From: Elstera cyanobacteriorum
Lineage (GTDB): Bacteria; Pseudomonadota; Alphaproteobacteria; Elsterales; Elsteraceae
DNA: 64,000 nt
NCBI RefSeq assembly: GCF_002251735.1
Contig: NZ_NOXS01000032.1
Location: forward strand, 248,001 to 312,000
Direction: 5' to 3'
Shown here: piece after piece, positions 36,156-45,403 of the stretch
Numbering within the stretch: the stretch's first letter is position 1
How the letters are laid out: every line of letters begins with the position of its first letter
Program-made: the position numbers and the translations under genes
Notes under the pieces: model-generated
The model's database searches: none
Told to the model about the DNA's origin: nothing
Seen by the model: the letters and a program-made list of their open reading frames with translations, nothing else

Positions 36156-36647
36156 GTGACCACTGTTTCTGTGACCTTGACGGTAAACGGCAAGAAGGTC
36201 AGCGCCGCCGTCGAACCGCGCACGCTGCTGGTGCAGTTTTTGCGCGAGCATCTGCATCTGACCGGCACGCACGTCGGCTGCGATACCAGCCAATGCGGCG
36301 CTTGCACGGTGCATGTTAACGGCGACTCGGTTAAAAGCTGCACGATGCTGGTGGCGCAGGCCGATGGCGCCGATATTCGTACCATCGAAGGCATGGCTTC
36401 CCCCGGGACACTGCACGCCGTGCAAGAAGCCTTCCGCGAGCATCATGGGCTGCAATGCGGCTTCTGCACACCGGGTATGGTGATGAGTTCGGCGGATCTG
36501 CTGACGAAAAACCCGAACCCCAGCGAACATGAGATTCGCACTTGGCTGGAAGGCAATATCTGCCGCTGCACCGGCTATCACAATATCGTCAAAGCGGTGC
36601 AACACGCCGCCGCGACCCTGCGCCAAACCGCGCACGCTGCTGAATAA
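36156..36647 (+). CDS. coxS: Molybdenum hydroxylase small (2Fe-2S) subunit
   Basis: A 163-residue CoxS-type iron-sulfur subunit. The N-terminal plant-ferredoxin cluster ligands are in [16 protein letters not shown] plus a later Cys; the second cluster uses CGFCTPG and CRCTGY. It carries electrons from the molybdenum centre in CoxL to the FAD in CoxM. The GTG at 36156 is chosen because AGGGAGGG lies just upstream and the family begins here; the open frame upstream has no homology. Confidence 0.94.
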   Translation: MTTVSVTLTVNGKKVSAAVEPRTLLVQFLREHLHLTGTHVGCDTSQCGACTVHVNGDSVKSCTMLVAQADGADIRTIEGMASPGTLHAVQEAFREHHGLQCGFCTPGMVMSSADLLTKNPNPSEHEIRTWLEGNICRCTGYHNIVKAVQHAAATLRQTAHAAE

Positions 36648-36700
36648 TCAATCTAACAATAACCAGCAGCTTGAATCAGTCCGAGTTTAGGGAGGACGGA

Positions 36701-39076
36701 ATGTCTGTTTCCACCATCGGCGCGTCGGTGAAGCGGCGCGAGGACAAGCGGTTTCTAACCGGCAAAGGCAATTATACCGACGATATGAACCGACCGGGGC
36801 AGGCCTACGCCTATATTCTGCGCTCGCCCCATGCCTATGCGCAGATCAACGGAATTGATCTTACGGCGGCCAAGGCCGCGCCGGGCGTCGTGGCGATTTT
36901 TACCGGCGAGGATATGAAGGTCGGCTCCATCCCGTGCGGCTGGCAGGTCCATTCCAAGGACGGCAGCCCGATGAAGGAGCCACCGCACCCGGCGTTGGCG
37001 CAGGGGTTTGTGCGCTATGTGGGCGATCAGGTGGCGGTTGTCATTGCCGAAACCTATACCGAAGCCAAAGACGCCGCCGAATTGATCGATGTGGACTATG
37101 CGCCACTTCCGGCGGTCGCGGACGGAAAGAAGGCCGTCGAAGCGGGCGCGCCCGCCGTTTGGCCGGATGTTGCGCCCGATAACGTCTGCTTCGATTGGCA
37201 TATTGGCGATAAAGCGGCCACCGACGCCGCCTTTGCCCAAGCCAAATGGGTGGCAAAGCTCGATCTGGTGAATAACCGCCTGATCCCGAATGCGATGGAG
37301 CCGCGCGCCGCCATCGGCGATTACGATGCGTCGACCGATCAGCATACGCTCTACACCACCTCCCAGAACCCGCACGTCATTCGCCTGCTGATGGGCGCCT
37401 TCGTGCTGGGGATTCCCGAAGCAAAGCTGCGCGTCGTCGCCCCCGATGTCGGCGGCGGGTTCGGGTCGAAGATTTTTCATTATGCCGAAGAAGCCATCGT
37501 TACCTGGGCGGCCAAGCAGTTGGAACGTCCGGTGAAATGGACGGCGGAACGGTCGGAAAGCTTCATGACCGACGCCCACGGTCGCGACCATCATTCCCAT
37601 GCCGAATTGGCGCTGGATGCGAGCGGTAAATTCATCGGCCTGCGCGTGGCGACCATCGCTAATATGGGCGCCTATCTCTCCACCTTCGCACCTGCCGTAC
37701 CGACCTATCTGTCGGGCACGCTGATGGCTGGGGTCTATACGACGCCTGCCATTTACTGCGAGGTGAAAGCCGTCTTCACCCATACCGTGCCGGTCGATGC
37801 CTATCGCGGCGCGGGCCGCCCGGAAACCACCTTCCTGCTGGAACGGTTGGTCGACGTGGCGGCAGAAGTCACCGGAATCGACCGGGTGGAGTTGCGCCGC
37901 CGTAACTTCATTCCGGCGGATGCCTTCCCGTATCAGACCCCCGTCGCCCTGCAATATGACAGCGGCGATTACGCGGGCTGCCTCGACAAAGCGCTGGAGA
38001 AAGCCGATTGGGCGGGCTTCCCGGCCCGCAAGGCGGAAGCTGCGGCACGCGGCAAACTGCGCGGGATCGGCATTTCCACCTATCTTGAAGCCTGCGGCAT
38101 CGCTCCCTCGGCGGTTGTCGGCAGCCTGGGGGCGCGGGCGGCGCTCTATGAGGTTGGCAGCGTGCGCGTGCATCCCACCGGCTCCGTCACCGTCTTTACT
38201 GGCACCCATTCGCACGGCCAGGGCCACGAAACCACCTTTGCCCAATTGGTCGCCGATCAACTGGGGATTCCGATTGAAAGCGTCGATATTTCCCACGGCG
38301 ATACGGACAAGGTGCCGTTCGGTATGGGCACCTATGGGTCGCGCAGTCTCGCGGTCGGCGGGTCGGCCATCGTCAAGGCGGTCGATAAGGTGATCGCTAA
38401 GGGCAAGCGGATCGCCGCCCATCTGCTCGAAGCTGCCGAGGCCGATATTGTTTTCGAAGACGGCAAGTTCACCGTCGCCGGGACCGACCGCAGCAAGGCC
38501 TTCGGCGAAATCGCCCTCGCCGCCTATGTGCCGCATAATTACCCCATCGAGACGGAAGAGCCGGGGCTGGAAGAAACCGCGTTCTACGACCCGAAGAACT
38601 TCACCTACCCCGGCGGCACCCATATCTGCGAAGTGGAAATCGACCCGGATACCGGCGTGACCCAGGTGGTGAAATTCACCGCCGTCGATGATGTGGGCCG
38701 GGTGATCAACCCGATGATCGTCGAAGGTCAGGTGCAGGGCGGCGTCGTCCAGGGCATCGGGCAAGCGCTGCTCGAAACCTGCGTCTATGGCGACGATGGA
38801 CAGCTTCTGACCGGCTCTTTCATGGACTATTGCATGCCGCGCGCCGACGATGTGCCGTTCATTACGGTCGATCACCACACTACCCTCTGCACCCATAACC
38901 CCTTGGGGGTGAAAGGCTGCGGCGAGGTTGGGGCCATCGGGTCGCCCCCGGCGGTAATCAATGCCGTGGTCGATGCCCTAAAGCCCTATGGCGTCAGCCA
39001 TATTGATATGCCCGCAACGCCGGAGAAAGTTTGGCGGCTGATCCAGGCGGCCCAGCCCGCCGCAGCAGCGGAATAA
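36701..39076 (+). CDS. coxL: Molybdenum hydroxylase large subunit, form II CoxL-like
   Basis: A 791-residue molybdopterin subunit of the xanthine oxidase/CO dehydrogenase family. The active-site loop is AYRGAGR (residues 367-373), the form II signature; true CO dehydrogenases (form I) have AYxCSFR. Other cofactor motifs are [22 protein letters not shown] and [13 protein letters not shown] (with the catalytic Glu). The ATG at 36701 follows GGGAGGACGG; an upstream TTG at 36671 is in frame but weaker. Gene order S-L-M is typical of form II; form I clusters are usually M-S-L. The substrate is unknown. Confidence 0.93.
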   Translation: MSVSTIGASVKRREDKRFLTGKGNYTDDMNRPGQAYAYILRSPHAYAQINGIDLTAAKAAPGVVAIFTGEDMKVGSIPCGWQVHSKDGSPMKEPPHPALAQGFVRYVGDQVAVVIAETYTEAKDAAELIDVDYAPLPAVADGKKAVEAGAPAVWPDVAPDNVCFDWHIGDKAATDAAFAQAKWVAKLDLVNNRLIPNAMEPRAAIGDYDASTDQHTLYTTSQNPHVIRLLMGAFVLGIPEAKLRVVAPDVGGGFGSKIFHYAEEAIVTWAAKQLERPVKWTAERSESFMTDAHGRDHHSHAELALDASGKFIGLRVATIANMGAYLSTFAPAVPTYLSGTLMAGVYTTPAIYCEVKAVFTHTVPVDAYRGAGRPETTFLLERLVDVAAEVTGIDRVELRRRNFIPADAFPYQTPVALQYDSGDYAGCLDKALEKADWAGFPARKAEAAARGKLRGIGISTYLEACGIAPSAVVGSLGARAALYEVGSVRVHPTGSVTVFTGTHSHGQGHETTFAQLVADQLGIPIESVDISHGDTDKVPFGMGTYGSRSLAVGGSAIVKAVDKVIAKGKRIAAHLLEAAEADIVFEDGKFTVAGTDRSKAFGEIALAAYVPHNYPIETEEPGLEETAFYDPKNFTYPGGTHICEVEIDPDTGVTQVVKFTAVDDVGRVINPMIVEGQVQGGVVQGIGQALLETCVYGDDGQLLTGSFMDYCMPRADDVPFITVDHHTTLCTHNPLGVKGCGEVGAIGSPPAVINAVVDALKPYGVSHIDMPATPEKVWRLIQAAQPAAAAE

Positions 39077-39088
39077 GGAGAGAGACGC

Positions 39089-39883
39089 ATGTACGCTTTC
39101 GATTTCACCCGTCCCGCCTCCGTCGCCGATGCGGTTGCCGCGCTGAAGGGCGATGCGGACGCTAAACCCTTGGCGGGCGGCATGACGCTGATCCCGACGC
39201 TCAAGCAACGTCTCGCCCAGCCGACGGCCTTGATCGATCTCGGCGCACTGCCCGATCTAAAAGGCATCCGGCGCGAGGGGGATACGCTGATCATCGGGGC
39301 GATGACCCGGCATGCCGATGTTGCCGCCTCCGATGTCGTCAAGGCCGCGCTACCGGCCCTAGCCGCCCTGGCGGATGGGATTGGCGACGCCCAAGTGCGC
39401 CATCGCGGCACACTGGGCGGCTCGATCGTCAACCATGACCCGGCGGCGGATTACCCCTCTGCCGTCCTCGGCCTCGGCGCAACCGTCGTGACCGACCGGC
39501 GGCAGATCGCGGCGGATGATTTCTTCACCGGCCTGTTCGCTACCGCGCTGGACGAGGGGGAAATCGTCACCGAAGTCCGCTTCCCGCTGCCGAAACGCGC
39601 GGCTTACGTGAAGTTCCCCAATCCGGCATCGCGCTATGCCGTGGTCGGGGTTTTCGTTGCGGAAACCGCAGGCGGCGTCCGCGTCGCCGTGACCGGGGCT
39701 GGGCCGGGCGTGTTCCGGGCGACGAATTTTGAGGCGGCCTTAAACGGCTCCCTCACTGCCGCCGCGCTCAACGGGGTCACCTGGCCCGCCGACGACCTCA
39801 ACAGCGACATTCACGCCAGCGCGGAATACCGTGCCCATCTGATCGGCGTGCTGGCGAAACGCGCCGTGGCCGCCTTAGGGTAA
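39089..39883 (+). CDS. coxM: Molybdenum hydroxylase medium (FAD) subunit
   Basis: A 264-residue FAD subunit. The two FAD pyrophosphate motifs AGGMTL (near residue 30) and TLGGSI (near 110) are intact, with IGDAQVRHRG between them. It passes electrons from CoxS to the final acceptor. It lies 12 bases after coxL with GGAGAG upstream. A strong terminator nine bases downstream of its stop ends the structural-gene transcript. Confidence 0.93.
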   Translation: MYAFDFTRPASVADAVAALKGDADAKPLAGGMTLIPTLKQRLAQPTALIDLGALPDLKGIRREGDTLIIGAMTRHADVAASDVVKAALPALAALADGIGDAQVRHRGTLGGSIVNHDPAADYPSAVLGLGATVVTDRRQIAADDFFTGLFATALDEGEIVTEVRFPLPKRAAYVKFPNPASRYAVVGVFVAETAGGVRVAVTGAGPGVFRATNFEAALNGSLTAAALNGVTWPADDLNSDIHASAEYRAHLIGVLAKRAVAALG

Positions 39884-39891
39884 GGATGGTT

Positions 39892-39916
39892 GGGGGGCGG
39901 TGCGCCCCCCTTTTTT
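39892..39916 (+). terminator. Intrinsic terminator after coxM
   Basis: A perfect 8-bp stem GGGGGGCG/CGCCCCCC (39892-39899 with 39903-39910) with loop GTG is followed by TTTTTT (39911-39916). It separates coxSLM from the accessory genes. Confidence 0.92.
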
Positions 39917-39999
39917 CCTGACGCTAGAATTTCTCCCGCTGAAAAGCGCATACTCCGATCCAATGTATGGTGGGTGCCACTCAGCAGCGGATAGCCAAA

Positions 40000-40224
40000 A
40001 TGTCCAATGTCACCAACGAGCTTATTCTGGAGCATCTCAAGGCTATTCAGGGAAAGCTGAGCACAATGGCTGACGATCTAACCGATCTTAAGACCGACGT
40101 GCGGGGCCTCAAAACCCATATGGCTGGGTTCATGCAGTCGGAAGTCGCCCAAGACAGCGCGCTCGCTTCGATCCGGCTGCGGCTGGAGCGCATCGAACGG
40201 CGCCTCGATATTTCGGATACTTAA
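40000..40224 (+). CDS. Small coiled-coil protein inside the cox cluster
   Basis: A 74-residue soluble protein predicted by eye to be a continuous amphipathic helix or coiled coil: ELILEHLKAIQGKLSTMADD, LTDLKTDVRGLKTHM and SIRLRLERIERRLDI all show heptad spacing of Leu/Ile. Similar short proteins are common in alphaproteobacteria and uncharacterised. It sits between the coxM terminator and coxD on the same strand; it may be a cox accessory factor or an unrelated insertion. The start at 40000 is the most likely; an upstream ATG (39967) is possible. Confidence 0.75.
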   Translation: MSNVTNELILEHLKAIQGKLSTMADDLTDLKTDVRGLKTHMAGFMQSEVAQDSALASIRLRLERIERRLDISDT

Positions 40225-40284
40225 AAAAGTGCAGGGGTAAAATCCCCACTCCCACGCAGCGAACAAGACGAACCGGAGCCTTTT

Positions 40285-41199
40285 GTGACCTCTCCCACCC
40301 CGCTGCCGTCGTCCGTCGATGATGCCCTCGCCTTTCTAACCGATCAGAGCTACGTCGCGGACCGCGCGCTGGCGACGGTGCTATTCCTGGCCCTGCGGCT
40401 GGGGCGGCCCTTGCTGCTGGAGGGGGAAGCCGGGGTCGGCAAGACGGAGATTGCCAAGGTTCTGGCCGCTGGCCTCGGGCGGCGGTTGATCCGGCTGCAA
40501 TGCTATGACGGGCTGGACCTCGGTAGCGCCTTTTACGAATGGAACTACCCGAAGCAGCTTCTCGCAATCCGGCAAGCCGAAGCCTTAGGCGACGCGCCCA
40601 CGCTCTATTCCGAAGCGTTCCTGATCCGCCGCCCGCTTCTGGAGGCCCTGTCGCCGCAACCGGGCGGCGCGCCGGTGCTATTAATCGACGAGCTCGACCG
40701 TGCCGACGAGCCGTTCGAGGCGTTTTTGCTGGAGCTTCTGTCGGATTTCCAGGCGACCATCCCGGAACTTGGCACGCTCCGGGCACCGGAACCGCCCTTG
40801 GTCATCGTCACCTCCAACCGCACGCGGGAAATTCACGACGCGCTGAAGCGCCGCTGCCTCTACCATTGGGTCGATTATCCCAGCGCCGAGCGCGAGATTG
40901 CCATTTTGAGGGCCAAGGCCGGCGGGATTGCTGAGGCGCTCGCCGCGCAGATCGTCGGGTTTGTGCAGCGCTTGCGCGGGCTTGACCTGTTCAAATCCCC
41001 GGGCGTCGCCGAAACCCTCGATTGGGCGCAGGCGCTGGTACAACTCGATGCTATCGCCTTGACGCCGGAGGTGATCGACCAGACCCTCGGCGTGCTGCTG
41101 AAATATCAGGATGACATCGCCCGACTGCGCGGGTCGGAGGCGATGCGCCTGCTGACCGATTTGCAAGCCGAACTGTCGCAAAAGCCGCTGGGGCGCTGA
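40285..41199 (+). CDS. coxD: CoxD-like MoxR-type AAA+ ATPase
   Basis: A 304-residue AAA+ ATPase of the MoxR class. Walker A GEAGVGKTE is near residue 49, Walker B LLIDELDRAD near 135, and sensor 1 IVTSNRTREIHDALKRR near 175. In CO dehydrogenase systems CoxD helps mature the Cu/Mo centre; in form II clusters its role is presumed to be enzyme maturation. GTG start with GGAG upstream. Its stop overlaps the start of coxE (ATGA), so the pair is translationally coupled. Confidence 0.9.
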   Translation: MTSPTPLPSSVDDALAFLTDQSYVADRALATVLFLALRLGRPLLLEGEAGVGKTEIAKVLAAGLGRRLIRLQCYDGLDLGSAFYEWNYPKQLLAIRQAEALGDAPTLYSEAFLIRRPLLEALSPQPGGAPVLLIDELDRADEPFEAFLLELLSDFQATIPELGTLRAPEPPLVIVTSNRTREIHDALKRRCLYHWVDYPSAEREIAILRAKAGGIAEALAAQIVGFVQRLRGLDLFKSPGVAETLDWAQALVQLDAIALTPEVIDQTLGVLLKYQDDIARLRGSEAMRLLTDLQAELSQKPLGR

Positions 41200-42371
41200 T
41201 GGCCGGGCAAATCGGCGTCACCCTCCTCAATTTTGTTCGCCTGCTGCGCCGTGCGGGACTGCCGGTCGGCCCGGCCCATGCGCTCGCCGCCGTCGAGGCC
41301 GCCGCTGCGGTAGGGCCGGACCGGCGCGAGGATCTTTATTGGGCGCTGCACGCCACCCTCGTGCGCAAGCGGGAGGAAACGGCGATCTTCGATCAGGCCT
41401 TTCACCTCTTCTGGCGCAATCCCCGGCTGCTTGAAAAAATGATGGGCCTGCTGTTGCCCAACCTTCAGTTAGAGGGCGGCGGCACCCCGCCCCCCGATTT
41501 GGCGGCCCGATTGGCGGAAGCCTTTTCCCATCAGCCGCCGCGGGAAACCGAAACGACCCCCGATGAGCGGGAGGAAATCAGCGCCAGCCTCTCCGCCTCC
41601 ACTCAAGAAGATTTGCGCCCCCGCGATTTCGAGACCATGACCCTGGCCGAACTCGACGCGGCGAAAGCCGCGATGACGCGGCTTAGGCTCAGCTTTCCGC
41701 CGACCCGCTCCCGCCGGATGCGGCGCGATCCGCGCGGCGGGCGGTTCGATGGGCGGGCCACCTTGCGCGCGGCGGCCCGTAGCGGCGGCGATCTGCTGCT
41801 GCCGAAATTTACCCGCCGCCGCTGGCAACCGACACCGATTGTCGTGCTCTGCGATATTTCCGGCTCGATGGAGCGCTACGCCCGCGTGCTGCTGCATTTT
41901 GTGCACGGGCTAAGCCAGGATCACGACCGTGTTTCGGCCTTCGTCTTCGGCACGCGCCTAACCAATATCACCCGTGCCCTACAGCACCGCGACGTCGATG
42001 AGGCCGTGACCGCCGCCGCCCACAGCGTTGTTGATTGGTCGGGCGGCACGCGCATTGGCGCGGCGCTAGAACGCTTCAACAAGGATTGGGCGCGGCGGGT
42101 GCTGGGGCGGGGCGCAATCGTGCTGCTAATCACCGATGGGCTGGAGCGCGACGATCCCGGCCTGCTGGCCGCCGAGGCCGCGCGCTTGCGTCGCTCCTGC
42201 CGCTGGTTGATCTGGCTGAACCCTCTGCTACGGTATGAGGGCTTTGCGCCGCGCGCCCAAGGGGTGCGGGCGCTACTGCCGAATACCGACGAGATGCGCC
42301 CGGTTCACTCCCTCGATAGTCTCGCCGCCCTTGCCGACGCCCTGACCCGCCCGATCCCAACCCGGAGGTGA
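41199..42371 (+). CDS. coxE: CoxE-like VWA-domain protein
   Basis: A 390-residue partner of the MoxR ATPase. The C-terminal von Willebrand A domain has a MIDAS motif (VLCDISGSMERYARVLLHFV, near residue 220), with later SGGTRIG and LLITDGLERDDP supplying the Thr and Asp ligands. The N-terminal part is a helical region (TLLNFVRLLRRAGLPVGPAH). MoxR-VWA pairs act as metal-insertion chaperones. It overlaps coxD by one base and ends four bases before the next gene. Confidence 0.9.
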   Translation: MAGQIGVTLLNFVRLLRRAGLPVGPAHALAAVEAAAAVGPDRREDLYWALHATLVRKREETAIFDQAFHLFWRNPRLLEKMMGLLLPNLQLEGGGTPPPDLAARLAEAFSHQPPRETETTPDEREEISASLSASTQEDLRPRDFETMTLAELDAAKAAMTRLRLSFPPTRSRRMRRDPRGGRFDGRATLRAAARSGGDLLLPKFTRRRWQPTPIVVLCDISGSMERYARVLLHFVHGLSQDHDRVSAFVFGTRLTNITRALQHRDVDEAVTAAAHSVVDWSGGTRIGAALERFNKDWARRVLGRGAIVLLITDGLERDDPGLLAAEAARLRRSCRWLIWLNPLLRYEGFAPRAQGVRALLPNTDEMRPVHSLDSLAALADALTRPIPTRR

Positions 42372-42375
42372 CCCC

Positions 42376-42702
42376 ATGAGCCTTGATCCCGAAGACGTGC
42401 TGACCCAAGCCGCCACCTGGGCAAAGGCCGGGGAGGGTGTGGCCCTGGCCACGGTCATCGCCACCTGGGGTTCGTCCCCGCGCCCGGCGGGCAGCCATCT
42501 CGCCATCGCCGCCGATGGCCGGTTCATCGGCTCGGTCTCCGGCGGCTGCGTTGAGGGCAGCGTTATCGAGCAGGGGCTTGAAACCATTGCCGATGGCGAA
42601 CCGCGCCTCCTTACCTTCGGGGTTAGCGACGAGGCGGCTTGGTCGGTTGGCCTCGCCTGTGGCGGTACGGTGAAAATCTACGTCGAGCGGATCGAGGTCT
42701 AA
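42376..42702 (+). CDS. XdhC/CoxI N-terminal-type protein
   Basis: A 108-residue stand-alone XdhC_CoxI domain: WGSSPRPAGSHLAIAADGRF and GSVSGGCVEGSVIEQ are the conserved features, and the Cys in SGGCVE is invariant in the family. XdhC binds sulphurated molybdenum cofactor and delivers it to the hydroxylase. The Rossmann half is encoded separately by the next gene, 3 bases downstream, so the usual single XdhC protein is split in two here, as in several cox clusters. Confidence 0.88.
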   Translation: MSLDPEDVLTQAATWAKAGEGVALATVIATWGSSPRPAGSHLAIAADGRFIGSVSGGCVEGSVIEQGLETIADGEPRLLTFGVSDEAAWSVGLACGGTVKIYVERIEV

Positions 42703-42705
42703 CCC

Positions 42706-43401
42706 ATGCGCCTGTCGCTTTTGGAAAAACTACTGACCGCCCGCGCCGAAAACCGGCCCGTGGCCCTGGTGACCGATCTCGCCACCGGACTGCAAACCCT
42801 GGTGCACGAGAAAGTCGTGGAGGGCGATTTCGGCGTTACCGCCGAGGAAAGCGAGGCGATTGCCGACCTTATCGCCACCGAAAGCAGCGCCCTGGTCGGC
42901 GATTCGCATTTTGTGCAGAGTTTCGCGCCCCCCGCCCGACTGGTGTTGGTCGGGGCCGTCCATATCGCCCAAGCACTGATTCCGATGGCGCAGGCGCTGG
43001 GGTACGGCGTCACCGTCATCGACCCGCGCCAAGCTTTCGCGACGCCGGAACGCTTTCCCGCCATAGCCCTATCGACCGACTGGCCCGACGAAGCTTTGGA
43101 AACGTTGATGCCCGATAGCCGCACCGCTATCGTCACCCTTACCCACGATCCGAAGCTCGACGATCCCGCCTTGCAGGCGGCCTTGAAATCCGATGCGTTC
43201 TACATCGGCGCGCTGGGGAGCCGGAAGACCCATGCCAGCCGCGTACAACGCTTGACGGAGGCGGGCTTCACCGACGCGGACATTGCGCGCATCCAAGGCC
43301 CGGTCGGGCTGCCGATCGGCGCGAAGACGCAAGCCGAAATCGCCCTGTCGATCCTGGCGCAGATCACGGCGGCCCGGCGGCTGGGAAAGACTGTTCTGTG
43401 A
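42706..43401 (+). CDS. XdhC Rossmann-domain protein
   Basis: A 231-residue XdhC-family protein with an N-terminal segment and a C-terminal Rossmann domain (RLVLVGAVHIAQALIPMAQ, then ALGYGVTVIDPRQAFATPER and YIGALGSRKTHASRVQRL). The end, GPVGLPIGAKTQAEIALSIL, is the classic XdhC_C signature. It works with the preceding N-terminal-type protein in cofactor delivery. The stop overlaps the start of the next gene (GTGA). Confidence 0.9.
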   Translation: MRLSLLEKLLTARAENRPVALVTDLATGLQTLVHEKVVEGDFGVTAEESEAIADLIATESSALVGDSHFVQSFAPPARLVLVGAVHIAQALIPMAQALGYGVTVIDPRQAFATPERFPAIALSTDWPDEALETLMPDSRTAIVTLTHDPKLDDPALQAALKSDAFYIGALGSRKTHASRVQRLTEAGFTDADIARIQGPVGLPIGAKTQAEIALSILAQITAARRLGKTVL

Positions 43402-45026
43402 TCTTCGGCCCGCGCCCGACCCTGGACTGTTCTGGCGCCTTGCTCGCCCATGCCGTGCCGCCGTTCAAGAAAGGCCACCGGCTGACGGCGACAGATTGCG
43501 CCCAGCTCAGCGATGCAGGGCATGACAGGCTGATCGTCGCCACCCTGGCCCCCGGCGATTTGCACGAGGATGAGGCCGCCGCCGCGATTGCCAACAGCAT
43601 TACCGGGCCGGGTCTGCGCGCCGATCCGGCCTTTACCGGGCGGGTTAATCTGTTCGCCGAAACGGATGGGCTGCTGCGGGTGGATCGGGCGGCCATCGAT
43701 GGGTTCAACGCCCGTGATGAACGGCTGACCCTGGCAACGCTCGCCGATTTTGCCCCGGTTCGGGCGGGCGATATGGTCGCCACCGCGAAAATCATTCCTT
43801 TCGCCGTCCCGGAGCGGCTGGTCGGCACGGCCCTCGCCGCTTTGCCGTCGGAGGCCCTGCGCCTCGCACGGTTCCAGCCGATGCGCCCCCTGCTGCTGCA
43901 TACGCTATTGCCGGATACGAAACCCAGTCTCGCCGAAAAAGCCCATCGGGTGACCGAAGCGCGGCTGCTCGCCCTCGGGTCCGCCCTGCCCCCCGTCCGC
44001 ACCCTGCCGCACCGACCGGAGGCGGTGGCGGCGGCCGTAAAGCAGGCGGCGGCGGAGGGGTTTGATCCCATCCTGATCATGGGCGCCAGCGCCGTCGCCG
44101 ACCGGGCCGATGTGCTGCCTGCCGGGATCACGGCAGCGGGCGGTACGGTTCTGCACGTCGGCATGCCGGTTGATCCAGGCAATCTGCTAATCTTGGCCGA
44201 GATTGGCGGCACGCGGGTTCTGGGGCTGCCGGGCTGTGCCCGCTCCCCCAAGCTGAATGGGTTCGACTGGATTTTGCAGCGTTTCGCGGCGGGGGTCAGC
44301 GTCGGGCCGGGGGACATCCGGGCATTGGGCGTCGGCGGGCTGCTGATGGAAATCCAAAGCCGCCCGCAGCCGCGCGCCGCAGAACTACCTGCAAAAGCTG
44401 CCCCGCGCCTCGGGGCACTGCTGCTCGCCGCCGGTCAATCGCGGCGCATGGGGACCGACAGTAAATTGCTGCTGCCCTTCCCCGACCGGCCGATGGTGGC
44501 GGTAACAGCGGAACGCCTACGCGCAGCGGGGATTTTTGATCCGATCCTGATCGTGACCGGTCATCGCGGGGCAGAGGTCCGGGCCGCCGTCGACGCCGAC
44601 GATGCGGGGCCGATCCAATGGGTCACTGCGCCCGACTATACCGAGGGCCTGAGCCGCTCGCTGATCGCCGGGGTGACGGAGGCGCTGCGCTTGCCGCTCG
44701 ACGGGCTGCTGATCGCGTTGGCCGATATGCCGCTGATCGATACCGATGACCTGCGCGCCTTGGCGGCGGCCTTCGCCCCTGATCAAGGCCGATCGATCAT
44801 CATTCCCACGGTCGAGGGTCAACGCGGCAACCCCACCCTATGGGCGCGCCACCTGCTGCCGGAGATGCTGGGCCTTGACGGCGATCAGGGGGCCAAGCGG
44901 CTGATGCAGACTTTCGCCGACCAGGTGGTGGGCGTGCCGCGTGCCAATCCCGGTCTGCTGGTTGATCTTGATACGCCGGAAGCCTATCGAATCGCCCTGG
45001 CCGGGTTACGGGTGCCTACACCGTAA
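43398..45026 (+). CDS. Fused molybdopterin-binding and MobA/MocA-like nucleotidyltransferase
   Basis: A 542-residue two-domain protein. The N-terminal part resembles MoeA/MogA-type molybdopterin-binding domains (GFDPILIMGASAVADRADV, then GLPGCARSPKLNGFDWILQR). From about residue 335 it is an NTP transferase with LGALLLAAGQSRRMGTDSKL (nucleotide-binding loop), YTEGLSRSLIAGV and ALADMPLIDTDD (metal site), like MocA, the CTP:molybdopterin cytidylyltransferase. This fits a hydroxylase needing the cytosine-dinucleotide cofactor. GTG start, overlapping the XdhC stop. Confidence 0.88.
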   Translation: MIFGPRPTLDCSGALLAHAVPPFKKGHRLTATDCAQLSDAGHDRLIVATLAPGDLHEDEAAAAIANSITGPGLRADPAFTGRVNLFAETDGLLRVDRAAIDGFNARDERLTLATLADFAPVRAGDMVATAKIIPFAVPERLVGTALAALPSEALRLARFQPMRPLLLHTLLPDTKPSLAEKAHRVTEARLLALGSALPPVRTLPHRPEAVAAAVKQAAAEGFDPILIMGASAVADRADVLPAGITAAGGTVLHVGMPVDPGNLLILAEIGGTRVLGLPGCARSPKLNGFDWILQRFAAGVSVGPGDIRALGVGGLLMEIQSRPQPRAAELPAKAAPRLGALLLAAGQSRRMGTDSKLLLPFPDRPMVAVTAERLRAAGIFDPILIVTGHRGAEVRAAVDADDAGPIQWVTAPDYTEGLSRSLIAGVTEALRLPLDGLLIALADMPLIDTDDLRALAAAFAPDQGRSIIIPTVEGQRGNPTLWARHLLPEMLGLDGDQGAKRLMQTFADQVVGVPRANPGLLVDLDTPEAYRIALAGLRVPTP

Positions 45027-45037
45027 TGCGAAGGAAT

Positions 45038-45065
45038 TTGCAGTTTCTTTAGAATTGGTTATAGT
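45038..45065 (+). promoter_or_regulatory. Candidate promoter of the 75-aa gene
   Basis: TTGCAG (45038-45043), a 16-base spacer, then TATAGT (45060-45065). The predicted start is about 20 bases before the ATG at 45094. Confidence 0.5.
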
Positions 45066-45093
45066 AAGTTTATCAAATAGAGGATGAACGCGC

Positions 45094-45321
45094 ATGGCCG
45101 AGCGTATTCAAGGACCGATTACCGAACGCGGACTGCAGCTTGATACGCGCGTCGGCGGCCTACGCACGCCCGAAAAGGTCGAAAAGACCAACGAACGCGA
45201 TAAACGCCGTTGGCGCCCAAAGATCCCGACGATGGAAGAGTTGCAATCGATCTTCATCGACGGGCAAATCCTGCTGCCCCTGCGGTATTTTCGCGGCCAC
45301 TATCTGGATATTCTCGTTTAA
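45094..45321 (+). CDS. Small basic hypothetical protein
   Basis: A 75-residue protein with a charged N-terminal half (VEKTNERDKRRWRPKIP) and a hydrophobic C-terminal half (MEELQSIFIDGQILLPLRYF). No signal peptide or membrane helix, and no recognised family. It has its own plausible promoter and AGAGGATG upstream, between the cox cluster and a cyclase gene. Its base composition matches its neighbours. Confidence 0.65.
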   Translation: MAERIQGPITERGLQLDTRVGGLRTPEKVEKTNERDKRRWRPKIPTMEELQSIFIDGQILLPLRYFRGHYLDILV

Positions 45322-45403
45322 CCTCCCTATCTGTCGGAACGCCGCGTTAGCGTAACACTGTTAAGCGGCGCCGGTCGTTGAGACAAGATGGGATGACGCC
45401 GCC

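Noticed and set aside
36755-38896. A 713-aa open frame antisense to coxL
   Set aside because: A shadow of coxL codon usage. It has no ribosome-binding site and its composition (Gly/His/Arg-rich) is not protein-like.
36701-39076. Calling CoxL a carbon monoxide dehydrogenase
   Set aside because: The active-site loop is AYRGAGR, the form II type; the AYxCSFR Cys that binds copper in CO dehydrogenase is absent.
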